Virus record (IMG/VR): IMGVR_UViG_3300046674_000357
Span: 1 to 40,435 of that record
Length of the DNA stretch: 40,435 bases
Reading direction: 5' to 3' (one strand)
Source of the DNA: a virus
The translations under genes and the position numbers were made by a program. Below the pieces are notes generated by a model that did not search any database, was not told the DNA's origin, and saw nothing but the letters and a program-made list of their open reading frames with translations. Of the stretch, positions 16,336-24,856 are shown in pieces; the first letter of the stretch is position 1; every line of letters begins with the position of its first letter.

Positions 16336-16983
16336 TTACTTGGTGGATTGGCTGATCTCGCGGAGCTGCTGCGTCTTGAGCGCCAGCGCGAGCTTGGTGT
16401 TGCCGCCGGACTCCGCCTCGGTGATCCGCTGCCCGAGGGTCGCTGTACTGCCCGGCCTGGCTCCCTGTGAGGGATCCGGCGCCGGAACCCGCGGCCCGGG
16501 TGCGGTGGCGGCCCAGTGCGGCTTGCGTTCCAGCAGGCTGTCCAGGGCGGCCGTGATGGCGTCCCGGTCGATGCCGCCGTCCTCGGTGAGGAACTCGGCG
16601 CCCTGAAGGGCGTCAACGGCGTCCTGCGGGTCGGTGAAGCGCCCGGCGGCCAATGCCTCCACCTTGGAGGCGGTGGCGAGCCTGGTGGCCGCTGCGGCCC
16701 GCTCCTCGGCCTTCGTAGCCCGCTCGGCGAGCTTCTCGGCCTCGGTCTTGTCGCGGTCCGTGAACTCCTGCAGCTTCGCGGCCTGTTCCTTGCTCAGGCG
16801 CTCGGCTTCCTTCGCACGGTTCTTCCACTCGGTCAGCGCCTTCTCCCCGGCAGGGCCGAGGGGCGCGTCGTCGACGGGGTCACCGTTCGGAGGCTCGGCC
16901 GCAGGCGGCTCTGCCGGAGTGGCTGCCGGGGCCGGCGGGTTGCCCGCGGACGGATCGGCGTTCGGTTCGCTGGGGGTACTCAT
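16336..16983 (-). CDS. Capsid scaffolding protein
   Basis: A 215-residue protein with a Pro/Ala-rich N-terminus, a central highly charged coiled coil (AKEAERLSKEQAAKLQEFTD) and a flexible tail that ends with LALALKTQQLREISQST. These features and the position just before the capsid gene are typical of phage scaffolds, which guide capsid subunits and then leave. No protease domain is visible, so this is not a fused protease-scaffold. Confidence 0.85.
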   Translation of the reverse strand: MSTPSEPNADPSAGNPPAPAATPAEPPAAEPPNGDPVDDAPLGPAGEKALTEWKNRAKEAERLSKEQAAKLQEFTDRDKTEAEKLAERATKAEERAAAATRLATASKVEALAAGRFTDPQDAVDALQGAEFLTEDGGIDRDAITAALDSLLERKPHWAATAPGPRVPAPDPSQGARPGSTATLGQRITEAESGGNTKLALALKTQQLREISQSTK

Positions 16984-17031
16984 GACGTGCTCCCGTTGCA
17001 GGAGTTGGGGACCGTCGGCATTGCGCCGGGG

Positions 17032-18096
17032 TCAGGTCAAATAGCCGAAGCGCTTGAGCATCGCGATGGCGTCATCGCGGCTGGCAGCGCGCCGGAAGAT
17101 CTCCTCGGGCATGAGCCGAGGGGTGCGGATGCTGAACGCCCGGCCGATGTCCGCCGGGACTTCCCCGGCATCGATCGCGCGCCGCCGCTCCACGTTGTAG
17201 AAGCGGGAGCCGCGCCGGGTGCCCACGCGGGTCGCCGAGACGCGGCCGTCGCCGATCCCGGCCTGGTACATGCCACGGCGGGCGTTGATGATCTGGCCCA
17301 TGTCGGCGCCCTCGCGGATTGCACTGGCGCCAGCGGCGGTGAACACGCGGTCCTGCTCGGCCCGGGACAGGGTGTTGAAGTACGCCCGAGGATCGAGGAA
17401 ACCGCGGCCGCCTTCGCCTGGCCGTGTCGTCGGAGAGAACCGGTCAGAGCCGATCGAGCCGCGGCCGGCCCGGTTGCGGGCGACCAAGGTTGTCGGCAGG
17501 TGGATGCAGTCGCACCGCGGGTGCCGCTGAAAGCCGGAGTTCCAGCCGTACTCCGCGCCGGCCAGAATCACGCACCGGGCGCACGCGGGAGGCTGCACCA
17601 CCCGTACATAGCCCTGGATCGTGCGACGCCCGGCCATCCCGGAAGCCACCGCACCGCGGCCTGCGTCGGCCACCTGCGTTGCTGTCAGCCGCAGAGCACT
17701 CGACAGTGCGCCGCGGGCCGCGTCCTCCATCGACTGCCCGGCCAGCATCCGCACCTTCCAACCGATGACCGGCTGGTAGAGCAGAGAGAGCAGGGAGCGT
17801 CCGTCAGAAGCCACACCAGCGAAAGCGGTGGGCGCGACCCGGCCGGCGGCCGCAGTCTCGGCGCCCTCCGCGCCTTGGATGGCGTCCAGGTACGCGTCGG
17901 CAAGCGCCGCGGCCGCGATCTGCTCGGCAACGACGGCCTGTTCCAGCGACGGGGCGAGCTGCTCCCACGATCCGGTGATGTCGCCGCGGTCGATGCGACG
18001 CCAAAGGGTCTGTACGCGGTTCGTGGCCCTGCGCACCGCACGCTGCTGACGGCGGTACTGGTCCAGTGCGATCCCTCGCACGTCCTGGGCGACCAC
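17032..18096 (-). CDS. MuF-like minor capsid protein with Cys/His metal site
   Basis: A 354-residue protein after the portal, the SPP1 gp7/MuF position. The GTG start at 18096 lies 3 bp after the portal stop. A long helical N-terminus precedes a Cys/His cluster: C172-x2-C175, H192, C195 and C197 (PACARC, QRHPRCDC). Such CxxC-H-x2-C-x-C clusters occur in phage minor head proteins of actinobacteriophages. The C-terminus is basic. It probably enters the procapsid with the portal. No fused toxin domain is visible. Confidence 0.83.
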   Translation of the reverse strand: MVAQDVRGIALDQYRRQQRAVRRATNRVQTLWRRIDRGDITGSWEQLAPSLEQAVVAEQIAAAALADAYLDAIQGAEGAETAAAGRVAPTAFAGVASDGRSLLSLLYQPVIGWKVRMLAGQSMEDAARGALSSALRLTATQVADAGRGAVASGMAGRRTIQGYVRVVQPPACARCVILAGAEYGWNSGFQRHPRCDCIHLPTTLVARNRAGRGSIGSDRFSPTTRPGEGGRGFLDPRAYFNTLSRAEQDRVFTAAGASAIREGADMGQIINARRGMYQAGIGDGRVSATRVGTRRGSRFYNVERRRAIDAGEVPADIGRAFSIRTPRLMPEEIFRRAASRDDAIAMLKRFGYLT

Positions 18097-18099
18097 GGG

Positions 18100-19509
18100 C
18101 TACGCCTGCAGTTGCGGGTCGACCACGGCCGGTGTGGGCTTCGGCCCGTACTCGGCGGCCAGGTCGGGTCCGATGACCCGGTCCATGGCGTCGGTGTCCA
18201 TCTGCCGCATCCGCTCACGCTGCACCGCGGTGTACCCGAGGTCCTCGCGGCCCTGCTCGATCGGCAGCAGGCCGACCTGGACCAGCTTCACGACGGCGTC
18301 CGCCTGCTGCGCGAACGTCGGCGTTGCCGGGTTGCGCCACAGGGTCTCCAGCGACTGGGCACGCGGGTCCCACTTGCCGTCCCGGATCCGCAGGGCCAGG
18401 CGCATGGCGTCCTCGTAGGCGCCACCCCAAGCTCGCTGCTTACGTTCGGCACGCTTGACCAGCCGTGTCTCACTCGAGCGGATCGCGTCGGCCGAGGGCG
18501 GGTTGTCGGTGGCCAGGCCCAAGAAGTGCGGCGGCATCCCGGACAGCGACGCCGTGAGCCGGGCCAGCTGGCCAAGGGTGCTGTGGAAGTTCGCCAGCTG
18601 GGCTTCAGGGAATTGAATGACGTCCGCGCCGTCACCATCAGGGCCCGTTTTGCGGTTCTTCGTCGTCGCCCAGATCCGGCCGGCGATCCTCGACCACACC
18701 GAGACCGGGTTGCCGTCCTCGTCGGTGAAGTCCTTCTCGTCGACGCCGAACGCGACCCGTCGGGGCATCGCGTGGTACTCCGCGCTGACCATCATGTCCG
18801 TGGCGATTTTGCAGGCCGCATCGGACAGCGGAAGGATGTCCGCCAACTCAGAGATACCGCCCGGCTTCAGCAGCCTGGGCCGGTTCACGATCGGCACGAC
18901 GGGCGGAACCTCAAGGCCGTGCTCATCCCGGCCGGTCTCTCGCCAGTTGCCCGGTGTCGTCTGCTCGTAGTGGTGCGTCACGCCCGGCAGGTACAGCGTT
19001 GCGAACTGGTCCGTGATGGCGTCGGTGATCGGGTCCTGCTCGTGGTACCGCTTCAGCGCCGACCGAACGGTCCGCGTGCGCGGGTCCCAGTCGACGACCA
19101 TCTGCAGCGGCGACTCCACCGTTATCAGGGGCGTGGCGGGGTCCTTCTCGTTCGTGCCGCCCACCAGGAACGCACGGCGCATCGTCAGCGCGTCCACGTG
19201 CCCCTGCTGGGTGGCTTCGTCCAGGCCGTTCGCCTGCCAGATCGCCCAGAGGTCCTCGGCTGCCGTCTCGTCGTCGGCATAGCGGAACCCTTCGACGTCC
19301 AGGCGCTCCTCGAGCGCGTCGACGACCAGGCGCGGCCAGTTGATGACGACCTGCTTCAGCTGCTCGCCCAGCTCCTCCAGAAGCTCGGGGTGCATGTAGG
19401 AGAGAGGCTGCTGACCCTCGTAGTACCGGTTCAGCGACTCCAGGCCGGGCTTCTGCGCTTCGTGCACGCGCGCCAGGTAGGCCACCCACTCGTCCGCTGT
19501 ACGGTCCAT
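18100..19509 (-). CDS. Portal protein (SPP1 gp6-like)
   Basis: A 469-residue portal, the dodecameric ring through which DNA enters. The ATG at 19509 lies 7 bp after the terminase stop. Characteristic parts include LNRYYEGQQPLSYMHPE near the N-terminus, NWPRLVVDALEERLDVEGFR, and the central MPPHFLGLATDNPPSADAIR, a hallmark of SPP1-like portals where ligand-contacting regions sit. The length fits the family. It is followed by the MuF-like gene. Confidence 0.92.
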   Translation of the reverse strand: MDRTADEWVAYLARVHEAQKPGLESLNRYYEGQQPLSYMHPELLEELGEQLKQVVINWPRLVVDALEERLDVEGFRYADDETAAEDLWAIWQANGLDEATQQGHVDALTMRRAFLVGGTNEKDPATPLITVESPLQMVVDWDPRTRTVRSALKRYHEQDPITDAITDQFATLYLPGVTHHYEQTTPGNWRETGRDEHGLEVPPVVPIVNRPRLLKPGGISELADILPLSDAACKIATDMMVSAEYHAMPRRVAFGVDEKDFTDEDGNPVSVWSRIAGRIWATTKNRKTGPDGDGADVIQFPEAQLANFHSTLGQLARLTASLSGMPPHFLGLATDNPPSADAIRSSETRLVKRAERKQRAWGGAYEDAMRLALRIRDGKWDPRAQSLETLWRNPATPTFAQQADAVVKLVQVGLLPIEQGREDLGYTAVQRERMRQMDTDAMDRVIGPDLAAEYGPKPTPAVVDPQLQA

Positions 19510-19516
19510 CAGCGCA

Positions 19517-21166
19517 TCACCTCCGTCCGCCCATCACGATCATTCGGGAGCTCTTCTGTGGCTTGGCCTGGCCTGCCGCAATCGCGTCGACCGCGGCCTC
19601 ATGGGCGAGGACGGAGCAGACGACCAGGTCGATCTTTTGGTGTACGGGCCCCTTCTTGAGCACGTACCGGTTCGCCGGCCTCGCCCCTTTGCGAACGTTC
19701 CGCATGTGCACGGACGTCATCTCGCACCCGTCGTGCCGGAAGGAACTGTCGGCCTTGAGAACGTCGGTCAGCAGCTGCTCGCACGCGGCGTGCATCTGCA
19801 CCACCCGGCCGGTGTGCCACTCCGTCACGCGCTTCTCGCCGTGCCGGGCCTGCCACGCGGCGACCTCGCTCGTCCAGTACGGCGGGTCCGCGTACATGCG
19901 GATCACGTCATACCGGTCGAACATCTCGGCCACCGCGGCATCGACTTCCAGGCGGGGCACCTGGCCTTCCCACTCGGCCGGGTTCCATACCGTTGGACGT
20001 CGATCCGGCCCGTAGACCGGGGTGAACTGGAAGCCGTCCAGGGTCTCGGCCCGCAGACCGGTCCAGTCGTCGATGTCGGAGCCGTCAAAGCCGAGGGCGA
20101 TGCGGGCCCCGTCCGGCGGCAGTTCCAGTGGGGCGGCCTTGCGGGCGTCCCATCGGTCCTGCTGCACCCAGGCGCCCATACCGGCGACGATGCGGTTTCC
20201 GTAGAAGCGCTCAGCCTCCGCCGGCTCTTTCTCCAGCAGCTCGGCGGCCTCGCCCTCGATGGCGTCCAGGTCGATGTGCGCGCTGCCCTCGTAGACGTGG
20301 GCGTGGATACGGCGCCGTTCGGCCTTGTTCGTGTACGACAGGCCCTTCGGCGGCAGCCGATGGAAACGGTAGATGTCCGTAGAGCTGGACTCTGCGGTCT
20401 TTTGGGCCACGGAGTTCTCCGACGGGTCCCAGCTGTTCGTGGTCTCCATCGAGCGGCCCTGCATGCCCGCCAGGCCGCGGCGCTGAGTGGTCGCGACCTT
20501 GCTCATCTTGTTGTGCTCGTTCCAGATACCCGTCTCGTCCTGGACCACGAAGGTCACCGGGTTGCCGAGGCGGGACTGGGCGCTCGAGGTGACGACGTCG
20601 ATACGGCCGTCGTTCGGCAGGCGGATGAACTGTTCGCCGACCTTCATGAGTTCCTGCAGCGGGCCATTGCGGACCATCGCCTGCAGCGGTCGGTAGACGT
20701 TGTCCGTCTGGTCTTCGCTGGTAGCGGTGATCTGGAGGAGAGGAGTCGTCCACGGGCGCCCGATCGGCTCGCCCGGCTCGTACTCGTACACCCAGCCGCA
20801 GGGACAGCCGTGCTTGCGGCACTCGTACCGCTCGCCGCCGTTAGCCCAGCCGCCGAAGAGGACCGGGCCAACGGCCTCGGCCGCCACGATTCCCGCAGTC
20901 CACGGGCCCTTGCCCGACTTCTGCGGGGCAACGACCTGCGCGCGCCGGTAGTGGAACGCGGTGGACAACTGACCCACCTTGGCGGTGGGGCGGACCCGGT
21001 AGAAGCTGGCCGTGGCCCGCAGCTGCCAGTCGTACATCTCGAACGGCTGCGGCGTGGTGACCAGGCCGCCCACCGACTGCAGCAGGCAGTGCCGGGCAAT
21101 CCAGTCCGGGACGACGTACAGGGTCGCGAAGTCGAGCGGCCAGGTGCCGTCGTCAGCCGCTACCAC
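19517..21166 (-). CDS. Terminase large subunit
   Basis: The 549-residue packaging motor and nuclease. The start is GTG at 21166, overlapping the small-subunit gene by 14 bp. The ATPase half has a Walker-A-like PQKSGKGP (residues 81-88) and Walker B VTFVVQDE (204-211). The nuclease half has acidic residues at D361 (ALGFDGSD), D427 (MYADPPYW) and D513 (KIDLVVCSVL), matching the RNase-H-fold nuclease triad. An inserted CxxHxCxC-like motif (YECRKHGCPCGW, about residues 115-125) could bind metal. It works with the small subunit and perhaps the HNH nuclease. Confidence 0.93.
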   Translation of the reverse strand: MVAADDGTWPLDFATLYVVPDWIARHCLLQSVGGLVTTPQPFEMYDWQLRATASFYRVRPTAKVGQLSTAFHYRRAQVVAPQKSGKGPWTAGIVAAEAVGPVLFGGWANGGERYECRKHGCPCGWVYEYEPGEPIGRPWTTPLLQITATSEDQTDNVYRPLQAMVRNGPLQELMKVGEQFIRLPNDGRIDVVTSSAQSRLGNPVTFVVQDETGIWNEHNKMSKVATTQRRGLAGMQGRSMETTNSWDPSENSVAQKTAESSSTDIYRFHRLPPKGLSYTNKAERRRIHAHVYEGSAHIDLDAIEGEAAELLEKEPAEAERFYGNRIVAGMGAWVQQDRWDARKAAPLELPPDGARIALGFDGSDIDDWTGLRAETLDGFQFTPVYGPDRRPTVWNPAEWEGQVPRLEVDAAVAEMFDRYDVIRMYADPPYWTSEVAAWQARHGEKRVTEWHTGRVVQMHAACEQLLTDVLKADSSFRHDGCEMTSVHMRNVRKGARPANRYVLKKGPVHQKIDLVVCSVLAHEAAVDAIAAGQAKPQKSSRMIVMGGRR

Positions 21167-21617
21167 CAGGCACCGCCCTCAGCCTGGCGCGGGCCGAGTT
21201 CGCCGCGATCGGCGTGGGGCCGGCCGTGTGCTCGTCGGCTTCCTCAGGTCGGTCGATACGCCACCGGTTGGCGCGCATTCCGGGCGTCGTCAGGCCGAGC
21301 GAGTCAGCCATCTGCCGCACTAGCGTGGTCAGCACCGCGGCAGACCCTCGCTCCTCGGCCTCGACCAGGCGCCGCACGTACAGGGCCACTTCGATCTCTT
21401 GGCTGTATCGCTCCCAGACCAGGGCTTGGGGCTTGGACCAGAGGTCTTCCCATAGGTCTTCTTCGCGCTCTGCCTGCGAGGTCAGCGGCCAGTCGGGCGT
21501 TGCGCCCTGGCGGCCTTCTGCGGGCAGGATCGTCCACTCGCCGGCATCCCTGTCGCGCTTCAGCGCGTTCGGGTCGGGCGCCGGCCCGGACCTGGTTCGT
21601 GCACCACCCTTGGGCAT
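21153..21617 (-). CDS. Terminase small subunit (P27-like)
   Basis: A 154-residue protein. The ATG at 21617 is preferred to a GTG at 21626 because GGAG lies eight bases before the ATG. The N-terminus (MPKGGARTRSGPAPDPNALK) is typical of P27-type small terminases of actinobacteriophages; a helical middle follows (YSQEIEVALYVRRLVEAEER). It overlaps the large-subunit gene by 14 bp. The upstream 200 bp carry a cluster of TGATCA-like repeats that could be its DNA target. Confidence 0.85.
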   Translation of the reverse strand: MPKGGARTRSGPAPDPNALKRDRDAGEWTILPAEGRQGATPDWPLTSQAEREEDLWEDLWSKPQALVWERYSQEIEVALYVRRLVEAEERGSAAVLTTLVRQMADSLGLTTPGMRANRWRIDRPEEADEHTAGPTPIAANSARARLRAVPGGSG

Positions 21618-21680
21618 GTCGATCACTCCAACTGGGCCGCGTTGCGCGGCAAAGTCGCCATCACCTTGCGTGACAGCGGG

Positions 21681-21820
21681 GCATGATCACCGGGTGTCGG
21701 ACCATGATCATCGGAGGCTCTGAACCCGGCAGACCGGGCAGCCACCTCCCCGGCGGTCCTTCTGATGATCTTGATCGGGGTCCCTCCCCGGGGTGATCAT
21801 CAGCCGGTGATCACTGATCG
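21681..21820. repeat. GATC/TGATCA repeat cluster upstream of terminase genes
   Basis: Seven GATC tetramers lie in 135 bp, at 21685, 21706, 21767, 21773, 21795, 21809 and 21816, most within TGATCA-like contexts. This partly non-coding stretch lies between the terminase small subunit and the upstream gene. Packaging-initiation (cos/pac) or operator roles are both possible. Confidence 0.45.
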
Positions 21821-22137
21821 TGACCATCCGTGAGGCCGGCCAAGCCGTCGTAGTCACTGAGCGGCCTGACCAGGGGAGTTGTCCGGGGGATGGTCCAGGG
21901 GATGTCCGGGTCGGCGGGGTCGACCATGATGCGGCCCTGGTCGTCGCGCTGGAACTCGGCGTAGGCGATGACCGTGCGCCGGCCGGTGCGCTCGATGGTG
22001 AGCCCGGGTGCGGATGCCATGTTCTCGGGAATGAGTCCGTTGTCCGTGGCCCACATGCACAGCAGCTCACGATGCTCGTCGACGTCGCTTGCGCTGATGG
22101 TCGTCAGCACGCGTGTGGCCGCCGCCTTGGTGCCCAT
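21811..22137 (-). CDS. Hypothetical protein between HNH and terminase genes
   Basis: A 108-residue acidic protein that I do not recognise. The start overlaps the upstream gene stop by one base (TGATG). The N-terminal helix (DVDEHRELLCMWATDNGLIP) is followed by beta segments (RRTVIAYAEFQRD, GRIMVDPADPDIPW) and a C-terminal tail. Small proteins of this type sit just upstream of terminase in many actinobacteriophages. It ends in the GATC repeat cluster. No motif supports a specific function. Confidence 0.7.
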   Translation of the reverse strand: MGTKAAATRVLTTISASDVDEHRELLCMWATDNGLIPENMASAPGLTIERTGRRTVIAYAEFQRDDQGRIMVDPADPDIPWTIPRTTPLVRPLSDYDGLAGLTDGHDQ

Positions 22138-22358
22138 CAGTACGTGAACTCCGGGATCGTGACCGTGTAGTGGCCGGCGTTGGGGTCGTCATTCTTGGCT
22201 TCGTTCACCCAGTCAATGCACATCTGGTGATCGTCGACGGCGATGAACTGTTGCTGGTATCCGGCGATGCGGACGCCTGTCTCGCGCGTGGCCTTGGTCA
22301 TCCGGTCGAGGGCGTCGGCCAGGTTGCGCAGGTCTTCGGCGTTCATGCGGATGCTCAC
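22137..22358 (-). CDS. Small hypothetical protein
   Basis: A 73-residue protein with a GTG start at 22358, making a GTGA overlap with the HNH gene stop; the frame itself is longer but enters the HNH gene. It has a helical N-terminus (AEDLRNLADALDRMTKATRE) and a beta hairpin part (QFIAVDDHQMCIDWVNEA). The N-terminal LRNLADALDRMTK resembles the QLHTIADQLDKLTK of the protein at 22955-23395; the two may be distant paralogues. Function unknown. Confidence 0.7.
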   Translation of the reverse strand: MSIRMNAEDLRNLADALDRMTKATRETGVRIAGYQQQFIAVDDHQMCIDWVNEAKNDDPNAGHYTVTIPEFTY

Positions 22359-22738
22359 TGGTTCCACCCTCCTGGTTGGTTCGCTGCGGTCTCGCTGCTG
22401 TGGCAGGGCTGGCATAGGCCCCGGCCGTACTGGGGGTCGTCGGGGTCCAGGCCGCGGGTGATGAGCTCGCGCCGGCTGAGTGGCCAGTGGTCGGCGTGTA
22501 CGGATGTCCGGCCGCAGGGGTCGCGGTGTCCGTGGTCCTGGTCGGTGCATACGCACGCGGGGTCGCGGGCGAGGACTGCTGGCCGGAACCGGGTCTGGTG
22601 TCGTACGCCGTAGCCGCGTTGCCGTGCGCTGCCGCGCTTGCGTTCGGCGTCGCGCTGGCAGTTGGTGCAGCGTCCGCCCTGGCTGTACTCGGGGCAGCCT
22701 GGTGTGGAGCACACGCGCCAGCGTTGGGACTTGGGCAT
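22355..22738 (-). CDS. HNH endonuclease next to terminase
   Basis: A 127-residue protein. The start at 22738 (MPKSQRWRVC) is preferred to longer forms. An N-terminal zinc ribbon (C10, C15, C24, C27) is followed by the HNH core with VHADHWPLS (residues 80-88) and LCQPCHSSETA (C109, C112, H113). HNH proteins beside terminase genes are required in HK97-like phages for cos cleavage, so this may be part of the packaging machine. A homing role is less likely because it sits in a tightly overlapping operon. Confidence 0.85.
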   Translation of the reverse strand: MPKSQRWRVCSTPGCPEYSQGGRCTNCQRDAERKRGSARQRGYGVRHQTRFRPAVLARDPACVCTDQDHGHRDPCGRTSVHADHWPLSRRELITRGLDPDDPQYGRGLCQPCHSSETAANQPGGWNQ

Positions 22739-22778
22739 GTCACCTCCGCTACCGTGGCCGTTCTTGGGGGTGGTGGGC

Positions 22779-22940
22779 ATGAAGCAGAAGCTGGACGTTC
22801 CACTCGGAATCGTCGTGGCTGGGCTGGTCCTGATGATCGGCTGCCGGTTGATCACGTGGTGGCCAGGGGTGATCGCGGGTGCGGCGCTGATCGCGGGCGT
22901 CCTGGTCTCCGCGGCGTTGAAGCGACGGCAGAAGGGGTAG
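22779..22940 (+). CDS. Small two-span membrane protein on the opposite strand
   Basis: A 53-residue protein, MKQKLDVPLGIVVAGLVLMI..., with two hydrophobic segments (about residues 9-22 and 28-45) and a basic tail KRRQKG. It sits alone on the plus strand between minus-strand genes at 22355-22738 and 22955-23395, with GGGGGTGG before the ATG. The positive-inside C-terminus and clear membrane pattern make a real gene plausible. Function is unknown; a holin-like or superinfection role is a guess. Confidence 0.5.
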   Translation: MKQKLDVPLGIVVAGLVLMIGCRLITWWPGVIAGAALIAGVLVSAALKRRQKG

Positions 22941-22954
22941 CGGCGGGGCGTGCG

Positions 22955-23395
22955 TCAGGCGGCGCTGTCGGGTTCGGCGCGGCCGGCCTGCGTAGCCGGG
23001 GCCGTCAGGACCGCGGAGTCGATGGTCGCGCGTCCGGCCTTGGCCATCTCCCGCATCTTCTGCGCGACCCATCCGTCGGTGCCGGTCTGGCCGGACTCGC
23101 CGTATGGGGCGGGTTCGAAGTCGCCGAGGTGGGGCTTGTTCGGGCCGAGGTCGAGGATGTACCGCCACGGGGGCTCGCCGTTGTTCCGGGCCCTGGACGC
23201 CTTCGATGTCAGGTCGGCCGGCGCCCAGTGGACGACACCGACGTGTCCGCCAGGGAAGCGGACGGGAAAGCTGTCGGGGGTGGTGGGGTCACCCGCTGCC
23301 TCTTTCTCCCGCCTGACCTTGGTCAGCTTGTCCAGCTGATCCGCGATGGTGTGGAGCTGGCGGGGCGTGTACGGGTTCATCCACGGATACGTCAT
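22955..23395 (-). CDS. Hypothetical protein at the start of the late operon
   Basis: A 146-residue protein; the start at 23395 (MTYPWMNPYTPRQLHTIADQ) follows AAGAGG. It has a short N-terminal helix, a central beta region (FPVRFPGGHVGVVHWAPADL) and a flexible C-terminus. Its N-terminal QLHTIADQLDKLTK resembles the small protein at 22137-22358. This may be the first gene of the late transcript, as about 340 bp without genes lie upstream. Function unknown. Confidence 0.68.
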   Translation of the reverse strand: MTYPWMNPYTPRQLHTIADQLDKLTKVRREKEAAGDPTTPDSFPVRFPGGHVGVVHWAPADLTSKASRARNNGEPPWRYILDLGPNKPHLGDFEPAPYGESGQTGTDGWVAQKMREMAKAGRATIDSAVLTAPATQAGRAEPDSAA

Positions 23396-23739
23396 GGTCG
23401 CCTCTTCGAGCGGGAGATGGGGGTGGGGTGGCACGGTCCCGGCCCGCCCTCACAGGCCAGGACCGCGTTGCCGCCCCTCACCAGGGGGGTTTTGGGCCCC
23501 CGCCGCGGATGGCCTGTCGGCTCAACCGTCCGGTGCGGGGGCAGGTCCACGTGCCGCGCGCACCGCTTCCCGACGGTGGGGGCTCGTGAACGAGGGTGGC
23601 CCGTCGCCGGGCGCGGGGAGCACAGAGCGACGGGCCAGCTCAACGCGAGAGCCCCGCCGGCCGATGTGGCTGACGGGGCTCTCGGAAGTATGTGGGCACA
23701 GTGGTGCTGGAAAGATCGTGGCGCATTTCTGTTGAATCG
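23396..23739. promoter_or_regulatory. Gene-free region upstream of the late operon, with a hairpin
   Basis: I see no convincing gene here. The region has GC-rich runs and a perfect 10-bp inverted repeat, GAGAGCCCCG (23647-23656) and CGGGGCTCTC (23674-23683), with an 18-base loop and no T-run. It separates the int-side minus-strand genes from the late operon and is the natural place for the late promoter; I could not pick a -10/-35 pair. Confidence 0.45.
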
Positions 23740-23955
23740 TCAAGCTGCGACCGTTGCACGCTGGTTCGGGCGGGATGTCTTGGGTGCCTGAGCTGCGGCG
23801 ACTATCTCGGGGCCGTGGAACAGCGGTCGTTTCGGGGTGCTGCCGCGGACGGGGGTGAGGAGTCCACGGCGCCGCCAGTCTCGGATGGTGGCGGGCTGTA
23901 CGCCGACGAGGAGTGCGGCGTCACGGGTGGTCAGCGGCGGGAAGAACGGGGCCAT
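23740..23955 (-). CDS. MerR/excisionase-type small DNA-binding protein
   Basis: A 71-residue protein with the helix-turn-helix LTTRDAALLVGVQPATIRDW followed by a wing, RRRGLLTPVRG (residues about 8-38), as in MerR-like and HTH_17/Xis-like domains. The small size, with no effector domain, suggests an excisionase or a simple regulator. It is the last gene before the gap upstream of the late operon, and four genes downstream of the recombinase. A late-gene activator is an alternative. Confidence 0.72.
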   Translation of the reverse strand: MAPFFPPLTTRDAALLVGVQPATIRDWRRRGLLTPVRGSTPKRPLFHGPEIVAAAQAPKTSRPNQRATVAA

Positions 23956-23998
23956 AGATCAAGTGTGCGATCACCCGCCCCGATCATTCCCCCCGGTC

Positions 23999-24370
23999 CT
24001 ACGGCCGCCAGTCCTCGCGGTAGTCGGGGTGGTCGGCGAAGGGCAGGGCGAGCAGGCGGAGAACATGCTCGGCCAGCACAGGTTCGCCGTCGTCGATGTA
24101 GTCGCCAGCGACCGTGGCGGCCAAGTCCGTCACGGTCCGCCGCTTGGCTTCGACCTCGCGCAGGACGCGGGCCGGGTCATGGCGGGCGATGTGGGCGGCG
24201 TTGTGCGGGTGGCAGAACGCCTCTTCGTCACCGATTACGTTGTGCTCGACACCGTCCAGGAACAAAGTCCCACCGACCGGCCACGCCGTCGAACGAACCC
24301 CCGCAGCCTGCGCCGTCTGCCCGTCGTCGTCGAGGCGGTCGTGGAGGAACTGCATCAGGTCGTCAGTCAT
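23999..24370 (-). CDS. DUF6221 family protein
   Basis: A 123-residue protein starting MTDDLMQFLHDRLDDDGQTA. The C-terminal half has HIARHDPARVLREVEAKRR and LRLLALPFADHPDYREDWRP, the signature of DUF6221, a family frequent in Streptomyces chromosomes, phages and integrative elements with no known function. The family marks the host range as Streptomyces or near relatives. ATG at 24370 lies about 35 bp after the previous stop. Confidence 0.85.
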   Translation of the reverse strand: MTDDLMQFLHDRLDDDGQTAQAAGVRSTAWPVGGTLFLDGVEHNVIGDEEAFCHPHNAAHIARHDPARVLREVEAKRRTVTDLAATVAGDYIDDGEPVLAEHVLRLLALPFADHPDYREDWRP

Positions 24371-24405
24371 GCCGAGCCCCTGTTCGTGGTCGTTGGGTTG
24401 GCGGG

Positions 24406-24816
24406 TCAGGGTTTTGTCAGGTCCGCGAGCGTCGCGGCGTACTGCTCGCTGTCGATGCCGATGGGCCGTTCCCTGCCGTCTGCTACGTCGCGCCGGTAGA
24501 GCTTCTCCTGTCCGTCGGCCCACGTGCGCAGTCGCAGCCGCGCAGCCTCCACGGTGATGTCGAGTGCGGCGGCGATCTGTTCCCAGGTGGCGCCCATGCG
24601 GCGGGCGTCGGAGATGTAGAGCCCGGTCCGCTCCAGTTCTCGCCGCACGCTCTCCCGGAGCGCGAGCACGGCCAGGGCGTCGTCGAGCGTGCCGCGCAGG
24701 CCGCGCTGCTCGTGGACGCTGGCTCGTTCGATCTGCCACTCCAGCGGCGTGGCCGGGGGTACGTCGTCCGGGGTGCGGATGTCGAGTGCCTGGAAGCGGT
24801 CGTATGCGTCGGACAT
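24406..24816 (-). CDS. Protein with a helix-turn-helix near the C-terminus
   Basis: A 136-residue protein; start at 24816 (MSDAYDRFQALDIRTPDDVP). A long helical region (ALAVLALRESVRRELERTGL) precedes GATWEQIAAALDITVEAARL, a sigma-factor-like or Fis-like HTH in which the G-x-T/S-W-x-x-I pattern is common in small Streptomyces proteins. It may be a DNA-binding adaptor. Its neighbours are likewise small accessory genes in the int-side operon. Confidence 0.72.
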   Translation of the reverse strand: MSDAYDRFQALDIRTPDDVPPATPLEWQIERASVHEQRGLRGTLDDALAVLALRESVRRELERTGLYISDARRMGATWEQIAAALDITVEAARLRLRTWADGQEKLYRRDVADGRERPIGIDSEQYAATLADLTKP

Positions 24817-24856
24817 GGTTCCCCCTGCGGGTTGGTGTGATCGGTGGCTGGTCGGG

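Noticed and set aside
16516-19659. Plus-strand open frame of 1047 codons
   Set aside because: It lies antisense to scaffold, MuF, portal and the end of terminase; no domain and shadow composition.
22355-22738. HNH gene as an inserted homing endonuclease
   Set aside because: It is overlapped by its downstream neighbour in a compact operon and is beside terminase, as in phages where it serves packaging.
23392-23643. Open frame in the gap before the late operon
   Set aside because: Basic, low-complexity sequence with no start signal and overlap with the neighbouring gene's leader.
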